A stretch of 64,000 bases of DNA. Source: Paralithodes platypus. Its lineage: Eukaryota > Arthropoda > Malacostraca > Decapoda > Lithodidae. The DNA is taken from contig CM064518.1 of NCBI GenBank assembly GCA_032716605.1, forward strand, positions 38,685,039 to 38,749,038, written 5' to 3'. The position numbers and the translations under genes are program-made. Below the pieces are notes generated by a model, which saw nothing but the letters and a program-made list of their open reading frames with translations, had not been told where the DNA came from and ran no database searches. Of this stretch, positions 30,100-41,189 are shown in pieces. Every line of letters begins with the position of its first letter. Position 1 is the stretch's first letter.

Positions 30100-31121
30100 C
30101 TATCTATCTATCTATCTATATGCTCAGGCCAAATCCCCATTTTGGGGGTAGCCGACTCAAGACAGAGCAAGAACAGGGAAAACACAAAAACAACATAAAA
30201 CAAAAAATAAACACAGATAAAAAACACAAACTCACACACATCCAGGTCACCCAGGAGAAGACCCAGAAACCAGGGTTACCAAGGTCGCTCCAGCACTCCC
30301 CCGGCCCCTGACCACCCGGAGAGGTTCCGATCTCGGCAGGCAGACATGCAGCGGAGCCAAAGCCACAAGCCCTCCCACCACACTTCCAGGCACACCCTTC
30401 ATATTAATCGTCCCCCCGGGCCAGGCGCCTGATGGACTATTATCTAGTCGAACTTGCGCCCGACCCCTTACTCCAAATGACCACGTGTTCACTCAACTAT
30501 TCACAAGCATTCTCCATTCACTCCTGTCCACCACCACTTCCCCTGCCTGATCTATAGTCATTCCTCTATCATCCAAAGCCTTTCTTACACAGTCTCTCCA
30601 TCTCAATGGGGGTCTTCCTGCCCTTCTATCTCCCCTTGTACCTGACTCACATATTCTCTTTGTAAGCCTTTCATCTCCCATTCGTTCAACATGACCATAC
30701 CAGCTCAGCACCCTTCTGTCCACTCTGGCTGACAAATGTTCCTGCTGCCCCACTCTCTACGTATCTCTTCATTCCTCAATCTGTCTCTACGAGTAACTCC
30801 ACACATACTCCTCAAGCAGCTCATCTCCATCACATCCAGCCCTCTTTTCTCCTTTTTCTTCAGAGCCCATGTCTCAGCCCCATACATCACTGTTGGCACA
30901 ACAATTCCTTGATACAGTGCACTTTTTACTTTCACTCCGAGATTTCTCGTCTTCCACATACTTCCCATTGCTCCGAAAACCTTCCTTCCTTCACACACTC
31001 TCTGTTTTACCTCCACTTCCATACCTCCACTCCTGCTTATCGTTCCTCCTAGATATTTAACACACTCTACTTGTTCCAAATATTTCCCCATCCAGCCTCA
31101 CATCTAGATTCACCCTTTGTG
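30100..31121 (-). pseudogene. RTE-like LINE E, 3' portion, with 11-bp target duplication
   Basis: Minus frames encode VECVKYLGGTISRSGGMEVE, VKSALYQGIVVPTVMYGAE, TWALKKKEKRGLDVMEM, SCLRSMCGVTRRDRLRNEEI and, after a one-base frameshift near 30750, RRVLSWYGHVERMGDERL and GRPPLRWRDCVRKALDD. This order is typical of the post-RT region of RTE-like LINEs. The 3' UTR ends in a TAGA repeat (30100-30120). AAAATACTAAT flanks both ends (30089-30099 and 31122-31132). The catalytic RT core is absent, so the copy is 5' truncated. Confidence 0.85.
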
Positions 31122-31273
31122 AAAATACTAATAAAAGTTTGATTTTCTTATACAATTATTATTTTTGTTTTCATCCACAATCGACGGACAGTTATTTAAA
31201 ATTACACTCATTAATTCAACAGTATGTAGAGGTATATAAAGTATACAGTAGTTTGACTGCATTAAAGTCCAGC

Positions 31274-31572
31274 TTAAGGGGAGGTTTGTTTTTCTAGACT
31301 GTCTTCTCCCTCATGTTTAACCTCATGAGTTTGGCAATTTTAAGACCTGTTTGTGCCATTTAGGTCTAATTTTTTTCTTCTGGCGAACGATAGCGCGCTT
31401 GTAGTTTTGGAGAATTGTTCTACCAAAAAGATGTACAAATTTATCTCGAAGGGGGGTCTTGAGGGTCTTTTTTAAAGCTTGAAGGAGGTCTTTGACGAGG
31501 AAACTAAGATTAATACATGAATAAATAAATGTATGAAGAAATGAATCCAAGTAAATACAAACTTCCCCTTAA
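31274..31572 (+). mobile_element. TTAA-ended MITE, family I (299 bp)
   Basis: The ends are TTAAGGGGAGGTTTGT and ACAAACTTCCCCTTAA, near-perfect inverted repeats of 16 bp. Internal marks shared with 36903, 40251 and 63603 are 'cctcatgttta', 'gcgaacgatagcg', 'gttctacc.aaaa', 'tttatctcgaagg' and 'aagcttga.ggaggtc'. It is non-coding. The frames at 31323-31550 and 31472-31660 are within or across it. Confidence 0.8.
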
Positions 31573-31626
31573 TCCTCATACAACCCAGGAGCTGACACGG
31601 AGAACTCTGGTGGTGACGGTACACAG

Positions 31627-31844
31627 TTAACCCCTTCTGTACTGGTGACATCCTTCTCATTAATATATTCTGGCAATGATTAGACGATTTTATTCAGCTT
31701 AGGAAGGAACTCTAGCAATAACAAGGCTTCAAACTATCTCGACTAACCCTGTTAACTACCACATATCCTTCTTAAGCTGCATAATATCGTCTAAATATGG
31801 CTAGAATATAATATAACACACGTCGCTGGTACTCAAAGGGTTAA
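31627..31844 (-). mobile_element. TTAA-ended MITE, family II (218 bp)
   Basis: It begins TTAACCCCTTCTGTACTGG and ends ACTCAAAGGGTTAA. Compared with 2181-2395 the termini appear swapped, so it lies in the opposite relative orientation for its ends. Shared interior: 'gacgattttattcagcttagg', 'aaggcttcaaact.tctc', 'ccacatatccttcttaa' and 'atcgtctaaatat'. Confidence 0.7.
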
Positions 31845-31982
31845 AAACGTTGTGTTCAGTCCTCACATTGACCTAATATTGTGCTATTCTGGGGCCTCAA
31901 TCTGTCCAGGGGATTAGGGGATGTTAATGAAGTGACTCGACGGGCAGGCGATGATCGTGTTGGGTTTAGAACGTATGTGTCT

Positions 31983-31984
<2 letters not shown>

Positions 31985-32058
<74 letters not shown>
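31985..32058. repeat. (TC)n microsatellite
   Basis: A pure TC array of about 74 bp. It generates the Ser-Leu and Arg-Glu runs in the frames at 31881-32213, which are not genes. Confidence 0.95.
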
Positions 32059-32059
<1 letters not shown>

Positions 32060-32064
<5 letters not shown>

Positions 32065-32440
32065 GTATTAACCAAAGAAGGCAGAAATAAGTGGCTATCT
32101 GATTTAACTAAAATAGTTGAGTGGTCAGACAAACAGCAGATGCCACTCAATGTTGACAAATAAGTAATAAATACAACAAAAATATGAATAAAAGATGAAA
32201 TTCCAACCCACAAAACAAGTGCTTAAGTTATAGGGGTTCTAATGTATGAAAACTTAGACCTGCAGTAGCTGCGAAAAGGGCCAATAGAGCATTAAGATTT
32301 ATTCAAATAAAATTTATTTATAAAAATAAGAACCTTACAGTACCGTTATTCAAAAGCAACCTGGGGCCCTATCTTGAATATGGCGTGCAATTTTGGTCTC
32401 CTTATCTGAACTAGAACAATCAGAAGAAACACTTTAATGA
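32060..32440 (+). pseudogene. CR1-like LINE relic
   Basis: Plus frames give SVLTKEGRNKWLSDLTKIVE, WSDKQQMPLNVDK (the 'W...W.M.FN..K' region after FADD), then after stops IGVLMYENLDLQ, RANRALRFIQIKF and VPLFKSNLGPYLEYGVQFWS. These are the post-palm motifs of CR1-type ORF2. Many stops show it is dead. Confidence 0.65.
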
Positions 32441-32499
32441 ACATAGTCATTTCGCGTTTTAAGATGATCACTACCTCACTCATTCTTATGTATTGAGTG

Positions 32500-32690
32500 T
32501 ACAATCACAAACTATAATAAACCGAAAGAAAGGTGGAAGGATGGATTGAAGAAGTATATGGATGAAGACGGTGCTGGTTGGGAGGAGAGTTGTTGACTGA
32601 CTAGGGACAGAGGTGCATGGGGGCATTTCGTTCGTGGCCACCCCTTCGGGGATTACAGCGTCAGGCATAAGGTAGATAAATAGATAGAGG
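32500..32690 (+). mobile_element. RTE-like LINE 3' end fragment (copy 1)
   Basis: It matches the complement of 48001-48200: 'aggtggaaggatggattgaagaagtatatg', 'acggtgctggttgggaggag', 'gggacagaggtgcatggg' and 'gtggccaccccttcggggat', and ends in GATA-type repeats ('agataaatagatag'). It is only the C-terminal codons and the tail. Confidence 0.75.
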
Positions 32691-33314
32691 ATATTATATA
32701 GCACTGTTTTATCTTGTTCATGTTCGATACTTCTTTAAATGGGTGTATTCATATTAGGGATAGTAACTGTACAATTCACTCATACACAACATGAATAATA
32801 TATCATCAGCAAATATATTAATAGAAGAAAATATATGGTATATGTGTGTGTGTGTGTGTGTGTGTCTACAGGCAAATAGTAAAATCAAAACAGACACAGA
32901 TATGACTAAGATGAATATGGACAGAAAAATAGCTATAATAATGAAGCTGGAAAGATGTACATTGAAATTGATATTTAATGTTATCAATTACACAATTGAA
33001 ACATGCATAATAACACAACAATTAAATCTTATTTTGTATTCTACCAAGATAACTGGAATTTAATAATGTAACTTCCACCTGTTGTATGAACTTTAACTCT
33101 CCCAAAACAATATTCGTTGCCATGCTCGCCCCTGGAATGTTTATCAGAATGTTTGCCAAGAGAATAAACGGTGAAGGAATTTAGAGAGATAATATAGGGA
33201 TAAGATACAGTTCATATGTTGTGTTCAATATTCCTCTCTATATTGTTATTCAAACAATGCAACATTTGAAATAGTTTTAGTTCGAGTACATACAGACGAA
33301 TGAGGAACTACGAG
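32691..33314. other. Spacer with (TG)n
   Basis: (TG)n at about 32842-32865. The frames on both strands here are short and unsupported. Confidence 0.5.
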
Positions 33315-33625
33315 AGCCGTGTGGTGTTGATGTAGATGTGCTGGCAAGTGTGAAAAGAAACCCCTGGAGATGGTTCGGCCATGGATATGGAACGTATGGG
33401 AAGTGAGAGAATGACTAAGCTATATAATTATAGTGTGCGAGAGTGAGGTGTAGACCATGAGAGAGGTGGAAGGATGAAGTTAAGAAGTATATGCGTGCAA
33501 ACGGTGCTGGATGGGAGGAGGGGCGTCGACTGCCTGGGGACAGAGGTGCATGGCCGGGGGCATTTCGCTCGTGGCCACCCCTTCGGAGATCACGGCGTCC
33601 GGTAATAGATAGACAGATAAACATA
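33315..33625 (+). mobile_element. RTE-like LINE 3' end fragment (copy 2)
   Basis: Plus frames give DVDVLASVKRNPWRWFGHG, ERWKDEVKKYMRANGAGW and EEGRRLPGDRGAWPGAF, the same peptide series as 48013-48267. It ends 'ggtaatagatagacagataaac'. A stretch between the two peptide blocks is disrupted. Confidence 0.75.
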
Positions 33626-33832
33626 CATTCTCTGATTCATAATTAGTAGGATATATTATTCCAATGCCAGGGAAGTGTTTTCAAATAATATAACATGAAA
33701 TAGTTAAGTGATATTGTTTTATTTGTTTAAATATTTATCGTCATTATAGCATCACACCCAATTGATAAATCTGGAAGTTATACAGGCCTACGGTTAATAC
33801 CTTCCAATTAAATCAGTTCTCCCCACACCCCC

Positions 33833-33839
33833 ACTCTCA

Positions 33840-33877
<38 letters not shown>
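33833..33877. repeat. Compound (TC)n(AC)n microsatellite
   Basis: TC repeats pass directly into AC repeats; about 45 bp. Confidence 0.9.
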
Positions 33878-33995
33878 ACCGAACAAATGCCCCGATGTTG
33901 ATCAGTGACAGGCAATTACACTTCTCTATTAAAATACCAATGTCCAATACCGATCACGTCTAAATAGCTGAAGTAATCACACATCTGCAAATTAA

Positions 33996-34072
33996 TTGTT
34001 ATTATAATCAGGATTATATATACTGTATATACAGATTTATATATATATATATAATCCAGATTATAATAACAA
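33996..34072. repeat. 77-bp imperfect palindrome
   Basis: The left arm (33996-34020) and right arm (34048-34072) are complementary over 25 bp with one mismatch. They flank a (TA)n-rich centre that itself folds (ACTGTATATACAG). Confidence 0.75.
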
Positions 34073-34079
34073 TTTAAAA

Positions 34080-35275
34080 ACCCTAAAATATACTACTTAG
34101 ATTTTCCTAGTATCCTGCCATATACAGTAATTATAACTATACGCATACTCCTAAGGGGATATTGTTATCCTATAGTTTACCAGTTACGTGTACCTAAAGA
34201 AGGTTTCTAGTGTACCCGAACAAGTGTACAATATTGCAAAATAAAGTTTTATTAATTGGGTGACCTAACGCGTCACAATTGTCTCGTAATGCTGAGAATG
34301 ATGGTTTTGATACTGGGGGGCGTGTTCTAACTAATCGACGCTGGTGCTCGGCAATCCTCGTGTTATGGAGGTCTGGGAGGAAACTAGGAAAATAATGAAT
34401 ACATGCAAAAATCGCCCAAAAAGTGGACCATCCCCCTTAAATTATTATTTCTGCGTCCCACACGCCACGTTAAGGTTCCCAGGAAAAGGAAGAGTCGCAA
34501 TTTCCGTAGAGGTGAGGGGCAGGAATTACTGAAGTGTAACTCTGGTGGAATTAGAGAGAGAGAGAGAGAGAGATCAGGGTGGGGGGGGGGGGGCGATGTT
34601 TGTAGGGCATAACTGTAATATTGTTTGAACAGTTTTTATCAACTGTTGCTATAGTCATCTTTCAGTCGTTAAATTGTAATATATATATATATATCTGTAT
34701 ACTGTATAGGTAAATGTCTACAGAACTTAACTGTTCAACAATTATAAAACATTCACCCATTTTGTTCTGTAAACCATAAAATCCAATACATTTAAGTATA
34801 TAATTTAAAAAAAATCATGTCAAAGTACCGCTAGGCGAGGTTAATTTTCTGGTTGACCTGACCGCCCAGCTGGCCCACACTACCACACCACTGGACATTT
34901 ACAAGGAGGTACTAGGAATCGCCACGGTCTGCCAACTCCTCATACCGGATATATTGTATTTATTTTGTATTGTATTATGAATAATATAACTATGCATATG
35001 CTGTGTATGAATCCAGTATAATAAACTATATTGGGATTTCTCTCTCCCAATTAACGACCCTACATTGTGTTCTTGCTCTAATAATATGGGCAATTTCCCA
35101 AACCATGTAATATTTGTCAGTGTCTTGGTTTTTTTGTTTTTAACTTACATACACTGCTATACTTTTCAACATAGCAAACTGAAAATTTTCACATGTAAAG
35201 TAGTCAAGAGAATATTTAAAACTATTTGAACAATGCATACCCCCATGACCCTAAATTCCACGTGTGTGTATATAC

Positions 35276-35278
<3 letters not shown>
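34080..35278. other. Spacer with (AG)n and G-run
   Basis: (AG)n at 34553-34573, a 13-G run at 34581-34593 and (AT)n at 34679-34694. No gene is supported; the frames at 34344-34612 are overlapping and featureless. Confidence 0.5.

Positions 35279-35312
<34 letters not shown>
35279..35312. repeat. (AT)n microsatellite
   Basis: A pure AT array. Confidence 0.95.
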
Positions 35313-35314
<2 letters not shown>

Positions 35315-35615
35315 CACGTGTATCTCACAAATACACTCTATACTGTAAGGTTATTTAGTTCTACACCCACCAATGGCAAATTGAAAAGTGGGTGGGTAAT
35401 AAAATACGGACTTCGCTATTTTGTTTGTGTATAAGGACAAAGTAATTTTACCTGTCATAAGCAGAAACTGTTTATGAAATGCACTGTATATAATTATACA
35501 CTATATATACTACCAGTATACTGTATATTACCCTAAAATGGAAAAACGTATTCGAGAAGTCACTCTCACAGTTCAGCAAGCACTGATGCTATACCGAGCA
35601 AATATACCGGTACTC

Positions 35616-35762
35616 TATAATACTACAGAACTAGTGCAATCGTATGAAGAGACTATTCATATTTTCATTACATCAATGGTTACTATGATCTCAATAACCA
35701 TTGATGTAATGCAAATATGAATAGTCTCCTCATACGATTGCACTAGTTCTGTAGTGCTATAA
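35616..35762. repeat. 147-bp hairpin element with ~67-bp arms
   Basis: 'Actacagaactagtgcaatc' on the left arm pairs with its complement on the right arm, and so on inward to GGTTA / TAACC around an 11-nt centre (CTATGATCTCA). Only a few mismatches occur (TAATA/TAGCA, AAGAG/AGGAG, TTTTC/TTTGC). The 60-codon plus frame here is a by-product. Confidence 0.85.
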
Positions 35763-35809
35763 TTTTACAACCTGTCAATTAATAATTCAGTCACTACAAG
35801 CTTGCTTGC

Positions 35810-35847
35810 TTTTTTTTTTTTTTTTTTCTTTTTTTTTTCTTTTTTTA
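35810..35847 (-). repeat. Interrupted T-run (possible minus-strand poly(A) tail)
   Basis: About 38 bp of T with two C interruptions. It resembles the tails of minus-strand LINEs elsewhere in the window, but I see no LINE body to its right. Confidence 0.5.
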
Positions 35848-36902
35848 ATGAGATTCGTATATACAGACCATGTGACAATTAAATGAGGAAACTATAATAA
35901 CACATCTGAATAATGCCAACCTGACTTATAAACACAAATATGAATGTAACCAGACGACGATGCTGTTGTTTCAGTGGAATAATGGCTCTTTGAGCAGTAT
36001 GTATCGCCTTACCAGTGGTTGTCCCCTCACAGGATGGGGGGCGCTGCTCAATAAACTCGCCCCTCGGGGCAAAATAAAAAAAAATCATCTATAATATTAT
36101 CTGGACTGCTTAAAGTTAAACTAACCCAGTCTTACTAGACTAGACTTATATAATGTACATTGATTTGATGTGAAGCTAATCTACCCTAACCTTGCCTGAT
36201 CAAAGCATCTCACCTAACTTAATTAACTTGAACTTGAATTTAGTGATAACACGGAAACTGCAATGCACTTTTTTTTATCTAGTATGCATTGGAAAATAAA
36301 ACTAAGTGTAAATAGAGATGAAACGAAGCTTCAAAAATGAAAAGAGAGTAAGAGAGAACGGCGTGCATTAATGGCTAGACAAGTGGTAAAATATAAATTT
36401 AAATTATTATACACTAAACTAATAATTATATTTCAATGCCATTATAATGATATTCTATATTATAATGTTAGGGGTGCTCAAGGAAAGATTTTATTACAAG
36501 CAAGAGGAAATTTCATATGCGATGCCTGCGTCGTGGCATGGGATTTACAATTTGTTCGTAGTTACACACACACTAATATTATACTTGGATATTTTCGGTA
36601 AGTATGTTGAAGGAAATTAAATATGTCCCTTTAAGATAACCAACATTTTGACGGTGTCGATATTATTGATGTACAACTACAAATGTAAATAAACTACAAT
36701 ATATCTTGGCCACTTTTCATGTATTCTACTCCTTAATTTATCTCCTTTCCGTACAATTCCAAAATATATTATTCACACAGATACTAACAGTGTCAATGCA
36801 AGGATAAGTATGTGTGCGTGCATGTGAGTAGATCTCTCTCTCTCTATGTAGTATAATCTTACCAGAGCAGCCATCTCCTTCAAGAACGGAACATTGTGTA
36901 CG
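35848..36902. other. Spacer, nothing recognised
   Basis: Short (TC)n at 36832-36844. The frames at 35879-36088 and 36371-36601 have no recognisable motif. Confidence 0.45.
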
Positions 36903-37267
36903 TTAATGAGATGTACCGGCTTTTTCTCCCTCATGTTTAGTTCCATTAGTTTTAAGATTGTATGACGTTTGTTCCATTAGTTTGGCCATTTTAAGACCTT
37001 TCGCCCCATTTATGTGTCAATATATAGACCTTGCGTGCCATTTAGGTGTCTATTTTTTTCCTGGCGAGCGATAGCGAGCCTGTAATTAAATGAGGTACCG
37101 GCCTTCGGCCGGGAAATTGTTCTACCGAAAAACTTACAAATTTATCTTGAAGGGGGGGGGGGGGGGGCATCTAGGGGGCGTTTCTTTTAAGCTTGATAGA
37201 GATCTAGCGAGGTTACTATAAAATAAATATATACATAAATAGACCAAAAAAATCACTACCTCCTTAA
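36903..37267 (+). mobile_element. TTAA-ended MITE, family I, with internal G-run
   Basis: TTAA lies at 36903-36906 and 37264-37267; the flanking termini are degraded (TTAATGAGATG / CACTACCTCCTTAA). The body has 'ctccctcatgttta', 'cattagttttaagattgt', a duplicated 'ccattagtttggccattttaagacc', GGCGAGCGATAGCGAGCC (37062-37079), the hairpin CCGGCCTTCGGCCGG (37097-37111), 'gttctaccgaaaaact' and a G-run of about 16 (37152-37167). Confidence 0.75.
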
Positions 37268-37280
37268 CTGATACCCCTTC

Positions 37281-37768
37281 GTCGTTTTCCTCTCGCGTGT
37301 CTCCTCCCTCTTTCATCAATCACCACCCTCCCTCCGTCCTCACGCTGTTTAGTTTCTCTTTCTCTGCTATTTACTTCCCCCTCTCCATGCCAATCAGCTC
37401 CCTGGTGGCATGCATTTCCGTTGGCAACATTATGGTTAGCTGTTCATATTAATTTAGCTAGCACCAGGCAAGCTTATACAGTATAGCTTAGTGTCTTGGA
37501 GTCTATGAATTGACCACGATCATATTTCACCTTTTTTCAGCACATGACTTTCCAAAACCCGAACAATAGCGACTGGAGGTAAAAATTACGAAGTAAGAAA
37601 CAATTCCATTTCATTAAAATTGGCAAATTGTTATTGCCTGTCCTCTTTCTTTGGTGTCTCTCCCCCCTCCTTCATCAATCACCGCTCTAATTCCTTCTCT
37701 TTGCTTGTTTAGCGTCTCTATGTATATATTCTGTTCCTTCCCTGCCAATTAGTTTATTGGTTCATTAG
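37281..37768. repeat. Direct duplication, ~130-bp units about 360 bp apart
   Basis: 37281-37410 and 37640-37768 share 'gtgtctc.ccc.cctc.ttcatcaatcaccnc', 'gttta.g.t.tct' and 'cc.tgccaat.ag.t'. The intervening DNA is unique. Non-coding. Confidence 0.55.
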
Positions 37769-37999
37769 GGTAGCTATTACCATCGACTATAACTTCAGAT
37801 GAATGTATTAATTCCATCAGACAGCTTTATTATTTCATTTTAGCAATAAACAAGTCTGTGCAGTTTAAAGAGAACCTCTGGGAATAAGTTAAAATCTGTC
37901 CAATATAGTCCTCTGTTCCTAGACGTCCTTCATTTCTATGAATCAAATTTCTGAAATTATGAAGGTGAAACATAATTTTTGTCCGTGAGCATATTCTGT

Positions 38000-38640
38000 A
38001 AGTTATGCACGAGATCGGGGTAAATTCAACTTTTGCAGACATGCTACAGGCCAGCCCACCAGCACAAGGAATTTGAATTGTGATATTATTATGTTCTCTC
38101 CAGTAACCAACTCTACTCCTAAAATATTATCTTTCTTCAACCGAAATTCAAACCAATCTGCAATAGAATACCTTTAGTATATTGTGGACACAATCTATTT
38201 TCACAGAGGGGGGCAAATTATAGTAGAGAACAGAGCAAATAATAGTTTGTTGAATGTTAACGTGATTTTCATAAACCAAAGGTTGTTCAATAAATTCAAA
38301 ATGCATAATCTTTGTTTTGTGAAACAAGTAACCTGACCAAAATGTTGCACACAATATCGGGTTAAATTAGAACCTCGCAGACACGTTAGAGACCAGCCCA
38401 CCAGCAGAAGGAAATTGAATTGTAAGATATTTTCTTTCGGCTTGCCGAAATTCAAAGCTATCTGAAATAGACTAGCATTAGTATATTGTAGACAGAATAT
38501 ATTTTCACAGAGGGGTACAAATTGCAGTAGAGAGCAGAACAAAAATGTAATAGCTTGTCAGGTGTTGAAGTGATTTTTATACATCAAAGGTTATTCGCCC
38601 TTCTTTTGTGAAGCAAGTAAGCTAATGAACATACAGTACA
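38000..38640. repeat. ~342-bp tandem duplication, two units
   Basis: 'Ccagcccaccagca' recurs 342 bp later (38051 and 38393). The following blocks 'gaattgt.a.atatt', 'gccgaaattcaaa.c.atctg.aatag', 'ttagtatattgt.gaca.aatctattttcacagaggg' and 'gtgatttt.atacat.aaagg' align in order. Earlier sequence at 37850-38000 may be part of a third, older unit. No coding capacity; the minus frames here are artefacts. Confidence 0.75.
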
Positions 38641-40250
38641 CAAACAGAAAACTAATTAAGACACCAATTATGATATAATTGAAGGAGGAAAGCACACACC
38701 ATGTGAAAAGAGGCATCTAATGAAGCGGCATCAAAGACATAGGAAAGGAAATACTCTTGAATGCTTAAAATCTTGCTGATTTGAGTAAAACCTTTTGAGT
38801 GAAATGCATTTGTTCTAAACCGTTTTGCATACATATATAATAATATATAAAATTGTATTAAATATGTTTCGGTAAACAACACATAATATTTGCCCTGCTC
38901 TGTAACAGTACTTATTAGTAATTAAAACCATATCCGGCAGAAAAGGTTTAAAATTATATGTATGGTTTCCATTCAATGAAGCATAACTAATATATAGTGT
39001 CTCATTAAAGCTCTTAGCAATACGCTGAGTTAGTTTATATGTATATATATATACAGTATATACTGTATATATATAGTGAAACACGTATCACACTAATTTT
39101 GAGAGGATTGCAGAGAGAGAGTAGAGTCTACATTATTATAACGCAATTAGAGAAATTTGCTAGTTTGAGAAGTGAATTTTTTTTGTTTTCGCAACGTTGA
39201 TATGATAAAATATACGTAAATAGGTGGCGATAGAATATATGCTAAGAGTCTTTGGACAATTTCGTGAGGAAACGGACCTAGATGGTTTTAGAGAGCCAAA
39301 AGATAAATATACACTGTTACAATGTTCCTGTTCCCTGAATATGAAATAGAGAAATAGAGAGTGAGAATGTGAAGAAGGAAAAAGAGGAAATAAACGAAAA
39401 CACAATAATGACAGAATTAATTGAGAAGGAATATTCAAAATTAAAAGCGATGAATGGAGAGTGAGTTAAGTAACACAAGAGAAAGCGAGAGAACCCAAAA
39501 CGAACCCAAACAATTTCAGTAAGTCAACCAAATCAATTTTGGAATCAAATGGTTTCTCCAAGGAAGCATTTTTTGGTCGGGTTGGAAATAGACTTCCTTA
39601 TCAGCCAGGATTCCTTTAGGGGCATGATAAAATAAGATTTGAATTTTTTTGCCGATTCTCCAGCCTTGACTCCTCTATTACGGATTTTTTTCCCATGAAC
39701 TTAACAAAAACTCAACGTTAGACAGATTAAATTAAACAAAAGTATTTATTTTGTTTTGTCATTTGAGGTAGACTTAAGCCTCTTTACTATGAGACTTCTT
39801 TCCTAATATGAATTAATTTAATATTAATTTTAAAGACTATTAATTTTAGTTGTAAATAGATAACTACCTCATACACAATAATAGAGTTGTGTATGTATGT
39901 TCTAAATATTGTGTTGTATTAAATGTCTCTATCATAATATAATTGTTATGCCTGCACCCGAAAGATATTTAAACTAGAATTTCAGATGCTATCAACCCTT
40001 CTGGATTGTTAAGCCAGCACACTGTAAGTCAAGAATAGCATCAGGACTGATTACCAGCGAGGAAACTCAAGCACCCAACTGAGAATATAAAATGAGAAAA
40101 GTACGGTTAACGGGAAAGAGACAAAAATCTTCGCTAATTATCGCAGACCGAGGCCAACCTCCTCAAATACTGAAAATGTTCGAGGCTGGTGGTGGTGCTG
40201 GTGGGGTGACGGGGGAAGGGGGCTGAGAAAATGGAAGAGTGATACCGAAT
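38641..40250. other. AT-rich spacer
   Basis: A TA-rich palindromic run (ATATACAGTATATACTGTATAT) lies at about 39048-39075. No gene; the minus frames at 38652-39438 lack motifs. Confidence 0.45.
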
Positions 40251-40587
40251 TTAAGGCGATATTCTTAGTTTGCTCCCTAGACCTCCATCAAGCTTAAAAA
40301 CAATATCCCAAAGACCCCCTTTCGAGATAAATTTGTACAATTTTCAGTAGAAAAATGTCCCGGCCGAAGGCCGATTCCTCTTAAATTGCATGCTCGCCAT
40401 CGCTCGCCAAGAAAACATCTACCCCTAAATCGTACAGAAAGTATTAATATTGTCAAAAAGGGGGCGAATGGTGTTAACATCGACAAACTAATGGGGCAAA
40501 CGTCTTAAAATCTCAAAACTAAAGAGGCTAAACATGAGGGAGAAGGGGATCCAGAAAAAAATATCTCAAGTGAAAATCTCCCCTTAA
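40251..40587 (-). mobile_element. TTAA-ended MITE, family I, reverse orientation
   Basis: Ends TTAAGGCGATATTC and AAAATCTCCCCTTAA. Read on the minus strand it follows 31274 and 36903: 'cctcatgttta', 'ttaagacgtttgccccattagttt', a degraded GGCGAGCGATGGCGAGC, the hairpin GGCCTTCGGCCGG (40359-40374), 'tttatctcgaaa.ggggtc' and 'aagcttgatggaggtctag'. Confidence 0.8.
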
Positions 40588-40639
40588 AGAGGAAGATAGA
40601 GAAGAAGAACAGGAATGTTGGGTGCTATAGTATATTGTT

Positions 40640-40735
40640 GATGAAGTCGTTATCGGTATCTGGCATATCGTGTCCCGAGTTCGAATCCCGGGAGGACCAT
40701 ATGCTTTCATTAGTTTATTCAAGTACATTGGGGTT
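40640..40735 (+). mobile_element. tRNA-related SINE fragment, family S2 (copy 3)
   Basis: Contains CCGAGTTCGAATCCCGGGAGG, a good B-box/T-arm, then 'accatatgctttcattagttt'. This resembles the minus strand of 11697-11795 ('gatcacgagctttcattaactt'). The T-stem has one mismatch and no full cloverleaf can be drawn, so it is not called as a tRNA gene. Confidence 0.5.
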
Positions 40736-40990
40736 TGTAATTGATGATTAATGTTAAGGACGGGGTGTTGCTTAACTTTATTATTTTATATCATCCGTTC
40801 GTGTCTACAATGAACGACATGTACCGAAAACTTGTTAAGAAAGAAACGGATATAATTTTGACCATATCAAATGACTTGTCACTTTTTCTTCGTCAGTTCG
40901 AATACCGTGTAATGTCTGAGACCATATTATAAGAAAGACTTGCACAAACAAGGATGGTTAGATAAGAGAGTTACCAAGATGATGCTCATA

Positions 40991-41110
40991 TTTAGGGAAG
41001 GTTTTTAGTTTGTTCCCTAGACCTCCATCAAGCTTAAAATTACAGCCCCTAGAGCCCCTTTAAAGATAAATGTGTACGTGTTTCGGTAGAAACATATCGT
41101 TACAACTGGT
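40991..41110 (-). mobile_element. Truncated family I MITE
   Basis: It repeats the terminal ~115 bp of the 40251 element: 'cttagtttgttccctagacctccatcaagcttaaaa', 'gagccccttt.aagataaatgtgtac' and 'ttcggtagaaaca'. The outer TTAA has become TTAG, and the rest of the element is missing. Confidence 0.7.
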
Positions 41111-41189
41111 GGCACGTCTCCCCAATTATATTATACTTACATGTATTTGCACCCCTACGAAACCCAACTCTGTCAACCGTAGTTACTTT

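Noticed and set aside
40660..40705. Possible tRNA gene with a good T-arm
   Set aside because: No acceptor stem or D-arm can be paired, and related sequence recurs at 11697-11795, so a SINE fragment is more likely.
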